From Sphaerisporangium sp040685555 (GTDB taxonomy: Bacteria; Actinomycetota; Actinomycetes; Streptosporangiales; Streptosporangiaceae), in the NCBI RefSeq assembly GCF_040685555.1, contig NZ_JBFBIK010000014.1, positions 27,770 to 91,769 of the forward strand: a DNA stretch of 64,000 nt. Direction: 5' to 3'. The notes under the pieces are model-generated. The model saw only the letters and a list, made by a program, of their open reading frames with translations, ran no database searches and was not told where the DNA came from. Below, in pieces: positions 45,450-54,236 of this stretch (positions are counted from its first letter, which is position 1; the number at the start of each line of letters is the position of its first letter). The translations under genes were made by a program, and so were the position numbers.

Positions 45450-45758
45450 AAATCACGGCGCATGAACGCCTTGGCCCGCGCTCTCCGTGCCTGTGGGGTT
45501 CAGCTGCTCTCACTGCCGAGTTCCTGCTGGAACAGGGGGGAGGGAGCGATACTCCGGCAGGTCAGATGTGAAGCCGGTGTTGGGGGAAGGGATGGGTTGA
45601 TGGTTGCTCACCAGGAGCTCGCCGACGAGACCACCCAGGCGTCCGGGCACTGGTGATCAAGCAGGGGATCCCCTGTCCCTGCGCCCGTCCTGTCGAACCG
45701 GAGATCGGAGAGGGGCGCTTCTGGTGATCATCACGATCTCCCGGGACGAGGGGGCTCA
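45450..45758. other. Intergenic region, nothing recognised
   Basis: About 310 bp between the xylanase control region and the DMT transporter. The frame open across it belongs to the collapsed nagZ/namZ reading and is not coding. No repeat or hairpin stands out. Confidence 0.5.
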
Positions 45759-46664
45759 ATGATCTCCGTGGTGCTGGCGTTGCTCGCCGCGGCCGGCAAC
45801 GCGACCGCCTCGGTGCTGCAACGTCGCGCGGCACGGTCGGTACCCAAGGACAAGGCATTCCGGCCGGCCCTCGTCCTGGCCTTGGTCCGCGACCCGGTGT
45901 GGCTTGGGGGAATCGCCGCGCTCGTCGGAGGATTCCTCTTCCAGGCCGCCGCGCTGTCGGTCGGAGCCCTGGCTCTTGTGCAACCTGTTCTCGTCATCGA
46001 ACTCCCGTTCACCATGGTCCTGCTGTCATGGATGTTCGGCGTGAAACTCGATCGGCGATCCTGGCTGGCGGTGGGGACGGTGACCGTCGGGGTGAGTGTG
46101 TTCCTCGTCAGTGCCGCGCCCGGCCCGGGACGGCAGACCCCCACCTCGGCAGAATGGGTGATGGCCACCGTCGTGACCATCGGCACCGTCATCGGGCTGG
46201 TGATGGTGGCACGACTGTTCACGGGTGCCGGCCGGGCCGCCGCCCTCGGGGTGGCCACCGGTGTCGGGTTCGCCTTCACCGCCACCTTCATCAAGGAGAG
46301 CACTTCGGTCTTCCAGCGCGATCCGGCCGCGTTGCCCGCCTCCTGGCAGTTGTACGCGATGGTGGTCGCTGGTCTGTGCAGCCTGTTCCTGCTGCAGAAC
46401 GCGCTGCATAGCGGCCCCCTGGTGGCCGCACAGCCGGCACTGACCGTCAGCGACCCTGTGGCCGGCATTCTCTACGGCACCACGATGTTCGGAGAACATG
46501 TCCGCACGGGCCACTGGATCCTGCTCGAAGCCACAGGCATCACTTTGATCATTTATGGCAGCTTCCGGCTCGCCAAGTCGCTTCCATCCGGGCTCGGTCA
46601 CAAGACGCCCCGACGCGGGCATGAGAGCCGCCTCGGACGGACCCGAGGTGAACGAGGTCGATGA
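45759..46664 (+). CDS. DMT family membrane transporter
   Basis: 301 residues with nine or ten hydrophobic segments, beginning at the first residues (MISVVLALLAAAGNATASVL). The repeat of two five-helix EamA/NIPA-like halves is visible: GALALVQPVLVIELPFTMVL in the first and SGPLVAAQPALTVSDPVAGI in the second, equivalent helices with the conserved Gln-Pro. The C-terminus is basic and soluble. It probably exports a metabolite or carries a cation; substrate not determinable. A hpnC remnant follows on the same strand. Confidence 0.82.
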   Translation: MISVVLALLAAAGNATASVLQRRAARSVPKDKAFRPALVLALVRDPVWLGGIAALVGGFLFQAAALSVGALALVQPVLVIELPFTMVLLSWMFGVKLDRRSWLAVGTVTVGVSVFLVSAAPGPGRQTPTSAEWVMATVVTIGTVIGLVMVARLFTGAGRAAALGVATGVGFAFTATFIKESTSVFQRDPAALPASWQLYAMVVAGLCSLFLLQNALHSGPLVAAQPALTVSDPVAGILYGTTMFGEHVRTGHWILLEATGITLIIYGSFRLAKSLPSGLGHKTPRRGHESRLGRTRGERGR

Positions 46665-46744
46665 CCGGCGACCTGAACGCAAGATCACCGCCGCGCGTAA
46701 ATTGTTCGGCGGGACGGCGCAATAAACATGGGCAGGCTCCGCGT

Positions 46745-46985
46745 CTCTTGTTTTGCCACGACTGCCGGTGGAAATTCCGTAGCGGTGTCCACGCGGCGGG
46801 ATTGCATACGGGAGGTCATGTCCAAGGCCGCCCGCGATATTCCCCGGTGGCTTTACGGTCGCTGCCGCGCGGGTACCTCGGCAGCCTTCTGGAATCTACG
46901 GGTTCGCGCGCTTCGTAGGCGAGACCGGTGGTGAGGCGAGCCGGGGGGTCGGCTGCGGCTGCTGGACGCCGTCGAGTCGCCCCGC
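46745..46985 (+). pseudogene. hpnC remnant (second copy)
   Basis: The DNA aligns with 51309-51545, i.e. the upstream region and first 65 codons of the intact hpnC. Matching phrases are TCCAAGGCCGCCCGCGA against TCGAAGGCCGGCCGCGA, TACGGGTTCGC, and GGCTGCGGCTGCTG with GACGCC/AACGCC. Frame is lost (TGA by 46932). After GCCGTCGAGTCG the homology jumps to the hpnC 3' end and the hpnD start (GACCCGGTGACCGCGTCCC against GACCCGGTGACCGCCTCCC). About 600 bp of hpnC is deleted. Confidence 0.8.
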
Positions 46986-47040
46986 TTGTCCGCCGGGTCG
47001 CCGCATGGCCGCACCGTTCTTGCGACAAGGAGGCGACCCG

Positions 47041-47898
47041 GTGACCGCGTCCCATGCCTACAGGCGCTGCGAGCAGATCGTCCGTGTCCGGGCGCGCAAT
47101 TTCTCCTACGGCATCCGGCTGCTGCCGCCGCCCAAACGCCGGGCACTGAGCGCCGTGTACGACTTCGCCCGCCGGATCGACGACATCGGTGACACCGACG
47201 GGCCCGCCGACCAGCGGCTCGCCCGTCTGGCCGACGCGCGTACCGCGCTTCGTGGTTCACGTCCCGACGAGGGTGACCTCGTCCTGGTGGCCCTCGTCGA
47301 CGCGGCCCGCCGGTACCCTATCCCGCTCGCGGCGTTCGAAGAGCTGATCGATGGGTGCGCGGCTGACGTGCGCGGTGCGACGTACGAGAGCTTCGATGAC
47401 CTGCTGGCCTACTGCCGGTGCGTCGCCGGATCGGTCGGGCGCCTTTCGCTCGGCGTCTTCGGAGCCGAGGATCCCGAGGTGGCCGCCCCGCTGGCCGACG
47501 CCTTGGGCGTGGCGCTGCAAATGACGAACATCCTTCGGGACGTGCGCGAGGACCGTCTCGCCGGACGCGTCTACCTGCCGTCGGAGGACCTGGAACGGTT
47601 CGGATGCACGCTGGACATCGACTCTCGCGGGAGGTTCACCGATCCACCCGAGCGGCTTGCCACGCTGCTTCGGTTCGAAGCCGAACGGGCACGCGACTGG
47701 TACCACCGGGGTACACGCCTGCTACCCCTGCTCGACCGGCGCAGCGCGGCGTGCACCGCCGCGATGGCCGGCATCTACAGGTCCCTGCTCGACCGCATCG
47801 CCGTCCACCCCGTCCAGGCGCTGACCGCCAGATCAACGCTTCCCGCGTGGCGGAAGGCGATGGTGGCGGCGCGAGCACTGGCGGGAGCCGGCAGGTGA
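47041..47898 (+). CDS. hpnD: HpnD, presqualene diphosphate synthase
   Basis: 285 residues from GTG 47041, preceded by AAGGAGG; this GTG matches the GTGA overlap seen after the intact hpnC at 52195. Squalene/phytoene synthase fold with the two Asp-rich motifs: FARRIDDIGD (about 44-53) and ILRDVREDRLAGRVYLP in the second half. It condenses two farnesyl diphosphates into presqualene diphosphate, the first step of the three-enzyme HpnCDE route. Overlaps hpnE by 4 bp. The hpnC that once preceded it is a remnant; the functional copy is 4 kb downstream. Confidence 0.9.
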   Translation: MTASHAYRRCEQIVRVRARNFSYGIRLLPPPKRRALSAVYDFARRIDDIGDTDGPADQRLARLADARTALRGSRPDEGDLVLVALVDAARRYPIPLAAFEELIDGCAADVRGATYESFDDLLAYCRCVAGSVGRLSLGVFGAEDPEVAAPLADALGVALQMTNILRDVREDRLAGRVYLPSEDLERFGCTLDIDSRGRFTDPPERLATLLRFEAERARDWYHRGTRLLPLLDRRSAACTAAMAGIYRSLLDRIAVHPVQALTARSTLPAWRKAMVAARALAGAGR

Positions 47899-49232
47899 GC
47901 GGCTCGCCGGTGGCGCCGGTCGCGATCGTGGGTGGCGGACTCGCGGGCATCGCCGCCGCGGTCGCCCTGGCGGAAGCGGGCTGTGCGGCGACGCTGTACG
48001 AGGCACGCCCGAGATTGGGAGGCGCCACTCATTCGTTCGAGCGCGACGGCTTGATCGTGGACAACGGCCAGCACGTGTTCCTGCGATGCTGCACGGCGTA
48101 TCGGGGCCTGCTCCACAGGATCGGCGGCGCCGACCGGGTGCACCTGCAAAACCGGTTCGACATCCGGGTCCTTACCCCGACGGGCCGTGCCGGGCGTCTG
48201 CGCCGGGCCGCCGTGCCAGGACCACTCCATCTGGTGCCCGCCCTTGCGACCTACTCCCTGCTGGGACCGGCTGACAGGTTGCGCGCGGTGCGCGCCTCCC
48301 TCGCGCTGGCCGGGCTCGACCCCGCCGACCCGGCACTCGACCGGATCGATCTGGGCAGCTGGCTGACCTCACACGGGCAGCGCGGCCCCGCCCGAGCAGC
48401 GCTCTGGGAACTCTTCGCGGTGGCGGCCCTGAACGTCGGCATCGAGGAGGCCTCTCTTGGAGCGGCGGTGAAAGTGTTCAAGACCGCTCTGCTCGGGCGG
48501 GCCGACGCCGCCGACATCGGCATTCCGGCCGTACCTCTCGGCGACCTGCACGGAACCGCCGCCCAGGCCGCCATCCGGCGACGTGGTGGTGAGGTGCGCC
48601 TGTCGGCGAAGGTCACGGCCGTCGTGCCGGGCCCGGCGATCGTCGTGGACGGCGCCCGGATCGCGGCGTCCGCGGTCATCTTGGCGACGCCCCACGAGCA
48701 GGCCGCCAAGCTCGTCCCCCATGAGGCGGTGCCCGAACGGGACGGCTGGAGCGGTCTGGGGTCCAGCCCGATCGTCAACGTGCACACCATCTACGACCGT
48801 CCCGTCACCGACATCCCGTTCGCCGCCGTCGTGGACTCGCCCGTGCAGTGGGTCTTCGACAAGACCCGCGTCGCAGGGCTGAACAGGGGGCAGTACCTCA
48901 CGGTTTCGGTGTCGGCGGCGGACCGATGGATCGACATGCCCGCCGCGAGGATCCAAGCCGAGTTCGTCCCCGCACTGCAGCGGCTGTTCCCCGGCGAATG
49001 GCGGGCACGGCTCACCGACTTCTTCGTCACCAAAGAACGACGCGGCACCTTCCGCCAGGGGCCGGGCAGCGGCGCGCTGCGTCCTGCGGCCGGCACCCGG
49101 TGGCCCGGTCTGTACCTCGCCGGCGCGTGGACCGACACAGGCTGGCCCGACACGATGGAGGGAGCCGTGCGCAGCGGACTCCACGCGGCCCGCCTGGCCA
49201 GGCTGCACCTGCGCCAGGGAACCACCTCATGA
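47895..49232 (+). CDS. hpnE: HpnE, hydroxysqualene dehydroxylase
   Basis: 445 residues, GTG start in a GTGA overlap. FAD amine-oxidase/phytoene-desaturase fold: dinucleotide motif VAIVGGGLAGIAAAVALAEA, then LYEARPRLGGATHSFERDG and IVDNGQHVFLRCCTAYRGLL, the HpnE-type second block. The C-terminal FAD block is WPGLYLAGAWTDTGWPDTMEGAVRSG. It reduces hydroxysqualene to squalene, completing the HpnC/HpnD/HpnE route. Its end overlaps the convergent glycosyltransferase by 6 bp. Confidence 0.92.
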   Translation: MSGSPVAPVAIVGGGLAGIAAAVALAEAGCAATLYEARPRLGGATHSFERDGLIVDNGQHVFLRCCTAYRGLLHRIGGADRVHLQNRFDIRVLTPTGRAGRLRRAAVPGPLHLVPALATYSLLGPADRLRAVRASLALAGLDPADPALDRIDLGSWLTSHGQRGPARAALWELFAVAALNVGIEEASLGAAVKVFKTALLGRADAADIGIPAVPLGDLHGTAAQAAIRRRGGEVRLSAKVTAVVPGPAIVVDGARIAASAVILATPHEQAAKLVPHEAVPERDGWSGLGSSPIVNVHTIYDRPVTDIPFAAVVDSPVQWVFDKTRVAGLNRGQYLTVSVSAADRWIDMPAARIQAEFVPALQRLFPGEWRARLTDFFVTKERRGTFRQGPGSGALRPAAGTRWPGLYLAGAWTDTGWPDTMEGAVRSGLHAARLARLHLRQGTTS

Positions 49233-50342
49233 CCCCGGTGGTCCGAGCGGTGGAAGGTCCACCGGAGCGGACATGAGAGCGGCCTCGGCCGGGATCGAGG
49301 TGAACAGAGCCGACGCCCGGGTGATCTGGAGGTGACGTCGCGGTTCGTCCCGCAGCCGGTCCAGCGCGCCGAGGAGGGCCGCGGCGTCCGGGGCGTGAAC
49401 GCTGAGCCCCGCCCGTGCCATCGCGAGCGCGCCGTCGCGGCCGTGACCCGGGATGGGCAGGTAGGAGACGACGGGTAGCCCGGCCGCGAAGGCCTCCACG
49501 CAGGTGAGCCCAGCGGCGTTGTCGACCAGCGCGTGGGCCGCCGACATGAGTTCCGGCACGTCGTCGCGCCAGCCGAGCGCCAGCACCATCCCGTCATCGC
49601 CCAGACGTGCCCGGAGCGGGGCATTGCGCCCGCACAGGACGACCGGCCTGTAGCGGCCGGATCGGACCAAGATACGCGCGGTCTCGCGCACGGCTCCCAC
49701 TCCCCACGAACCCGCGGACACCAGGACCAGCAGGTCACCGGGGTCCGCGCCGATCCGGGCTCGTGTCCTCGCGCACTCGGCGGCAGGCGGCCGGAACCTC
49801 GGTCGTACGACGGGGGCCGTGCACAGGGCCGGCCGTCCGGTCATGGCGGTGATGTGCCCGGTCATGGCGGGGTTCGGGCAGAGGTAGCGATCGTTGCCCG
49901 GATGGAGCCACAGCCGGTGCACGGCGAAGTCGGTTACCAGCACCGTGCTCGGCGCCCGGAGCCGGCCGCGCCGTCTGAGCCGCCCTGTCACCTGGGCGGC
50001 CAGGTGGAAGGTCGAGATGACCTCGTCGGGCCGGTGACGGCCGGCCAGGCGGCCAAGGGGAGCCGCCGCGAGGATCGTCAGCGGCGATGTCGACGGCGCC
50101 CGTTTGGCGACGAAGAAGAGCTGGTAGGTGGCCTCATAGAGCCACGGCGCGTGCCTGATCACCCATTGGTATCCCCACCGCAGCATCGGGCCGAGCCGCA
50201 GCGGGAGCAACCGGAGGACATCGATGATCTCAGCCTCGGCACCATCGGCGGCCAGCCGCCGGGCCAGCTCGGCGGCGACCGCGTCATGGCCGGCGCCCAT
50301 GCCCGCGCTGAGGATCAGCACGCGTCGCCCCGCCGTCACCAT
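49227..50342 (-). CDS. MGDG synthase/MurG-like glycosyltransferase
   Basis: 371 residues from ATG 50342; a longer frame to 50408 would run into the divergent gene. The N-terminal domain has VLILSAGMGAGHDAVAAELA, the glycerolipid galactosyltransferase signature (G-x-G-H-x-x-A). The C-terminal GT-B domain has LVSAGSWGVGAVRETA, VLCGRNAPLRARLG and the donor-site block AGLTCVEAFAAGLPVVSYLP. Family members attach galactose, glucose or GlcNAc to lipids. Placed inside the hopanoid cluster and back-to-back with a deacetylase, it may glycosylate a hopanoid; this is inference. Confidence 0.85.
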   Translation of the reverse strand: MVTAGRRVLILSAGMGAGHDAVAAELARRLAADGAEAEIIDVLRLLPLRLGPMLRWGYQWVIRHAPWLYEATYQLFFVAKRAPSTSPLTILAAAPLGRLAGRHRPDEVISTFHLAAQVTGRLRRRGRLRAPSTVLVTDFAVHRLWLHPGNDRYLCPNPAMTGHITAMTGRPALCTAPVVRPRFRPPAAECARTRARIGADPGDLLVLVSAGSWGVGAVRETARILVRSGRYRPVVLCGRNAPLRARLGDDGMVLALGWRDDVPELMSAAHALVDNAAGLTCVEAFAAGLPVVSYLPIPGHGRDGALAMARAGLSVHAPDAAALLGALDRLRDEPRRHLQITRASALFTSIPAEAALMSAPVDLPPLGPPGS

Positions 50343-50365
50343 CGGTATCCGTCGGGCCTGAGAGG

Positions 50366-51142
50366 ATGCGACCCGCCGCGCTGTCGACGGCTCTGGCGGG
50401 GCTGGCACTGCTGCACGCCGCCCCGGCGGGGACCTGGCTGCCCGCCGTACGGCGCCGGCTGCCCGGCCTGGCGGGCGTGGGAAGCGCCGATCATGTGGCG
50501 CTGACCTTCGACGACGGACCTGACCCCCGTTCCACCCCGCGCTTCCTCGACGAGCTCGAACGGCTCGGGTGCCGGGCCACGTTCTTCGTACTCGGTGAGA
50601 TGCTCGAACGCCACCCCGCGCTTGGGCAGCGCATCGTCGCGGACGGGCACGAGATGGCCGTGCACGGCTGGCGGCACGTCAACGCCCTGATGATGTGCCC
50701 GGGCCGTGTCACCAACGAGATCGGCCGGGCATCCGCGCTCGTGCGCGCGGTCACCGGCGCGAGTCCGGCGTGGTACCGGCCGCCGTACGGCGTGCTGAGC
50801 GCCGAGACGTTGGTCGCGGCCGCCGCGCGAGGGCTGCGCCCGGTGCTGTGGACCGCGTGGGGCAAGGACTGGACCGTCACCGCGAGCCCGGCTTCTGTGC
50901 TGGCGGCCATGGCGCCCGGACTGCGCGGCGGCGCGACCTTGCTGCTCCACGACTCCGACCACACCTCGGCGCCCGGCTCCTGGCGATCGGGGCTCGGCGC
51001 CCTGCCGGTGCTGGTGGACCGCTGCCGTTCCATGGGACTGTGGGTCGGGCCGTTGCGTGACCATGGCGTCGCAGGGACGGCCGCCGAGGGTCGTCATGCC
51101 CCGGGAACGCCGCGACGGGCTGACCACTGCGCTCCTCCTTGA
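50366..51142 (+). CDS. NodB/CE4 polysaccharide deacetylase
   Basis: 258 residues. After a hydrophobic N-terminus (signal or anchor) comes the NodB domain: motif 1 VALTFDDGPDPRS with the catalytic Asp and first metal Asp, motif 2 HEMAVHGWRHVNAL with both His ligands (H-x3-H type), motif 3 WYRPPYGVLS, motif 4 GKDWTVTAS and motif 5 LLLHDSDH. All five are intact. It would remove N-acetyl groups from an amino sugar. Divergent start 23 bp from the glycosyltransferase start, so both share one short promoter region. Confidence 0.9.
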   Translation: MRPAALSTALAGLALLHAAPAGTWLPAVRRRLPGLAGVGSADHVALTFDDGPDPRSTPRFLDELERLGCRATFFVLGEMLERHPALGQRIVADGHEMAVHGWRHVNALMMCPGRVTNEIGRASALVRAVTGASPAWYRPPYGVLSAETLVAAAARGLRPVLWTAWGKDWTVTASPASVLAAMAPGLRGGATLLLHDSDHTSAPGSWRSGLGALPVLVDRCRSMGLWVGPLRDHGVAGTAAEGRHAPGTPRRADHCAPP

Positions 51143-51346
51143 TACGGCTTGAAATCCCCCTCTCCGCCCGCCCATGCCGTCAAACCGCCTTTCGGCCTCA
51201 TGCGCGCGACACGAAAACGTGGGCCTGTCATCGCGGATGACGTGGAAGGCTCCGGACGGCATAAATTCCCCGCCAACGCGGGGCAATAGATGCCGTCGGA
51301 CGGCGCCGTTCTGTTTGCGACATAGGCCGATGGAAATCGAACAGGG

Positions 51347-52198
51347 ATGTCATCGCGGCAGGATCGCGGGAACGACGTCATATCGAAGGCCGGCCGCGAG
51401 AATTTCCCGGTGGCCTTGCGGGTGCTGCCGCGCCGGCACCGCGAGCACCTTTGGGCGGTGTACGGGTTCGCCAGATTCGTGGACGACATCGGCGACGAGG
51501 CCGAGCCGGCCGACCGGCTGCGGCTGCTGAACGCCGTCGACTCCGATCTGCTTCGCCTGTACGCCGGGTCCACTCCGCGCCTGCCGGCCGTCGGCGGGCT
51601 CGCTCGGGCCGTCGAGACGTGCGTGATCCCGGCCGAGCCGTTCCACCGGCTGGTGGAGGCCAACCGGCGCGACCAGACGGTCACCCGTTACGACACCTTC
51701 GACGACCTGCTCGGCTACTGCGAGCTCTCGGCGAACCCCGTCGGGCACATCGTGCTGCACGTGTTCGGTATGGCGGCTCCCCATCGGCTCTCGCTGTCGG
51801 ACCGGGTGTGCTCCGCGTTGCAGATCATCGAGCACTGCCAGGACGTCGGTGAGGACTACCGGCGGGGCCGTGTCTACCTACCGGGGAAGGACCTGCGCGA
51901 ATCCAACTGCGAGGAGGGCGACCTGGCCGGTGGCGTCACTTCGGCGGGGCTGCGCCGCGTGGTGTCCCTGCAGGTCGCGCGAGCCGCACGGCTGCTGGAA
52001 GACGGCCGTCCGCTCGTCGGCTCGCTGACGGGGTACGCCCGCATGGCGGTCGCGGGCTACATCGCGGGAGGCCAGGCCACGGTGACCGCGCTGGAGCGGT
52101 CCGCTCATGACGTGCTCGGGCAGGCCGTCCGCCCCGGCCGGGGCCGATGGCTGGCCGCCTGGCTCCAGGTTCTCTCGGCAAGGCAGACGACCCGGTGA
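51347..52198 (+). CDS. hpnC: HpnC, hydroxysqualene synthase
   Basis: 283 residues. The block FARFVDDIGDEAEPADRL (about 41-58) has the first Asp-rich motif, and HCQDVGEDYRRGRVYLPGKD (about 162-181) is the second, both as in the HpnC family. It converts presqualene diphosphate to hydroxysqualene. The upstream region is homologous to the hpnC remnant at 46745. The stop overlaps GTG of an hpnD remnant, an arrangement retained from an ancestral hpnC-hpnD pair. Start at ATG 51347 has only AGGG just before it. Confidence 0.9.
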   Translation: MSSRQDRGNDVISKAGRENFPVALRVLPRRHREHLWAVYGFARFVDDIGDEAEPADRLRLLNAVDSDLLRLYAGSTPRLPAVGGLARAVETCVIPAEPFHRLVEANRRDQTVTRYDTFDDLLGYCELSANPVGHIVLHVFGMAAPHRLSLSDRVCSALQIIEHCQDVGEDYRRGRVYLPGKDLRESNCEEGDLAGGVTSAGLRRVVSLQVARAARLLEDGRPLVGSLTGYARMAVAGYIAGGQATVTALERSAHDVLGQAVRPGRGRWLAAWLQVLSARQTTR

Positions 52199-52332
52199 CC
52201 GCCTCCCACGCCTACAGGCGCTGCGAGCAGATCGTCCGCACCCCGGCCGGGCGGCGCCTTCGGCGGCAGGCCGCGCGGACGACCGGGCCGGCCCCTGCCG
52301 AGCCAGAGGCCATGCCGGGACGGCTGACATGA
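52195..52332 (+). pseudogene. hpnD remnant (second copy)
   Basis: A 45-codon frame starts with MTASHAYRRCEQIVR, identical to the N-terminus of HpnD at 47041. It then departs at GTCCG into TPAGRRLRRQAARTTGPAPA and ends with TGA overlapping the shc ATG (ATGA). About 250 codons of hpnD are missing. The DNA over the first 45 bp matches the intact gene at nearly every position. It may persist because it couples hpnC translation to shc. Confidence 0.85.
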
Positions 52333-54236
52333 CCACACTCGACGCCTCCAGGCCCACGTCGGCGTCCGGCGCCGATCTGGCCCTCGACGCGGCGTGTGAC
52401 CACCTGATCGGCCTGCGCTCTCCGCAGGGATGGTGGAAGGGCGAACTGCGGACGAACGTAACGATGGACGCCGAGGACCTGCTCCTGCGCGAGTTCCTCG
52501 GCATCCGGGGCCGGCAGGACACCTTCGAGACGGCCCGCTGGATCCGATCCGAGCAACGCACGGACGGGACCTGGGCCAACTTTCACGGCGGCCCACCCGA
52601 CCTGTCCACCACCGTCGAGGCCTACGCCGCGCTGCGGCTCGCCGGCGACCAGGCCGATGCCCCGCACATGCGCGCCGCCGCCGCGTTCGTCCGGCAGGCC
52701 GGCGGCGTGGAGGCGGCACGGGTGTTCACCCGGATCTGGCTGGCCATGTTCGGTCAGTGGCCGTGGGAGGAACTGCCCGTCCTTCCCCCGGAGATGATGT
52801 TCCTGCCGTCGTGGTTCCCGCTCAACGTCTACGACTGGGCCTGTTGGGCCCGCCAGACGATCGTCCCGCTCACCGTGGTCAGCGCGCACCGGCCCGTGCG
52901 CCCGCTCCCGTTCGACCTCGCCGAGCTGCGCACCGGACGCACCGTACGGCCGCGTGCGGGCCTGGGCTGGGACGGAGCGTTCCGCGCCCTGGACCGGCTT
53001 CTGCACCGCTACGAGCGCAACCCGGTGAAGGGCACACGAGACGCTGCGCTCAGGCGTGCCGCCGAGTGGATCGTGGCGCGGCAGGAGGCCGACGGCTCCT
53101 GGGGCGGTATCCAGCCGCCCTGGGTCTACTCCCTGATCGCGCTCGACCTGTCCGGGTACCACGCCGACCATCCCGTCATGCGCAGGGGAATCCAGGGACT
53201 GGACCGGTTCACGATCAGGGACGACAGGGGCCGCAGGCTGGAGGCCTGCCAGTCACCGGTGTGGGACACCGCGCTGGCGGTCAACGCGCTTCTCGACGCG
53301 GGCATCGCCCCCGGCCACCCGGCCGTCGCCGAGGCCGCGGACTGGCTGCTCACCCAGGAGGTCAGGGGCCCGGGAGACTGGGCCGTGCGGCGGCCCTCGC
53401 TGCCGCCGGGCGGCTGGGCCTTCGAGTTCGACAACGACGGCTACCCCGACACCGACGACACCGCCGAGGTCGTCCTCGCGCTGCGCCGGGCGCACCGCCC
53501 CGGCACGCGGCCGGCGATCGACCGGGCTGTGCGCTGGATGACCGGAATGGCCTCACGCGACGGCGGCTTCGCGGCCTTCGACGCCGACAACACCCGCGCG
53601 CTGTGCGCCAAGCTGCCGTTCTGCGACTTCGGCGCGGTCATCGACCCGCCGTCGGCCGACGTCACCGCCCACGTCGTCGAGGCACTCGCCCACGAACGAC
53701 CGGCCGGATCGAAGACCCTGCGGCGCGCCGTCGTCTGGCTGCTCAGAGCCCAGGAGGCCGACGGATCCTGGTTCGGACGCTGGGGCGCCAACCATGTCTA
53801 CGGCACAGGGGCGGTGATCCCCGCCCTGGTCGCGGCCGGCGTACGACCAGAGGCGGCCTGCGTACGGCGGGCCGTCGCGTGGCTGCGTGAGCACCAGAAC
53901 GACGACGGCGGCTGGGGCGAGGACCTGCGTTCCTACACCGACCCCGCCTGGCTCGGACGCGGGCGGTCCACGCCGTCGCAAACCTCATGGGCACTGCTGG
54001 CCCTGCTCGCCGCCGGGGACCGCTCGGCCGCCGTGGACAGGGGCGTCGGTTGGCTGGTGGAGCACCAGCGTCCGGACGGCACCTGGGACGAGCCCTATTA
54101 CACCGGAACCGGATTTCCCGGCGACTTCTACATCAACTACCACCTCTATCGCCTCGTCTTCCCGATCAGCGCCCTCGGCCGTTACGTGCGTGCCCGCGCC
54201 GGCGACGCGGCCGGGGCACCGCAGGTGCCGTCGTGA
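52329..54236 (+). CDS. shc: Squalene-hopene cyclase
   Basis: 635 residues from ATG 52329. The acidic proton-donor motif is DTDD (374-377, in YPDTDDTAEVVLAL). QW-type repeats are present (QGWWKGEL, RTDGTWANF, EADGSWGGI, EADGSWFGRWG, NDDGGWGED, RPDGTWDEP). The substrate-pocket phrase MFLPSWFPLNVYDWACWAR is typical. It cyclises squalene to hopene/hopanol. Coupled upstream to the hpnD remnant and downstream to hpnG by GTGA. Confidence 0.96.
   Translation: MTTLDASRPTSASGADLALDAACDHLIGLRSPQGWWKGELRTNVTMDAEDLLLREFLGIRGRQDTFETARWIRSEQRTDGTWANFHGGPPDLSTTVEAYAALRLAGDQADAPHMRAAAAFVRQAGGVEAARVFTRIWLAMFGQWPWEELPVLPPEMMFLPSWFPLNVYDWACWARQTIVPLTVVSAHRPVRPLPFDLAELRTGRTVRPRAGLGWDGAFRALDRLLHRYERNPVKGTRDAALRRAAEWIVARQEADGSWGGIQPPWVYSLIALDLSGYHADHPVMRRGIQGLDRFTIRDDRGRRLEACQSPVWDTALAVNALLDAGIAPGHPAVAEAADWLLTQEVRGPGDWAVRRPSLPPGGWAFEFDNDGYPDTDDTAEVVLALRRAHRPGTRPAIDRAVRWMTGMASRDGGFAAFDADNTRALCAKLPFCDFGAVIDPPSADVTAHVVEALAHERPAGSKTLRRAVVWLLRAQEADGSWFGRWGANHVYGTGAVIPALVAAGVRPEAACVRRAVAWLREHQNDDGGWGEDLRSYTDPAWLGRGRSTPSQTSWALLALLAAGDRSAAVDRGVGWLVEHQRPDGTWDEPYYTGTGFPGDFYINYHLYRLVFPISALGRYVRARAGDAAGAPQVPS

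Noticed and set aside
44107..45656. Continuation of the GH3 frame to 919 codons
   Set aside because: Beyond 44106 it crosses a terminator hairpin and reads antisense through the GH10 xylanase; the C-terminal 500 residues have shadow-frame composition.
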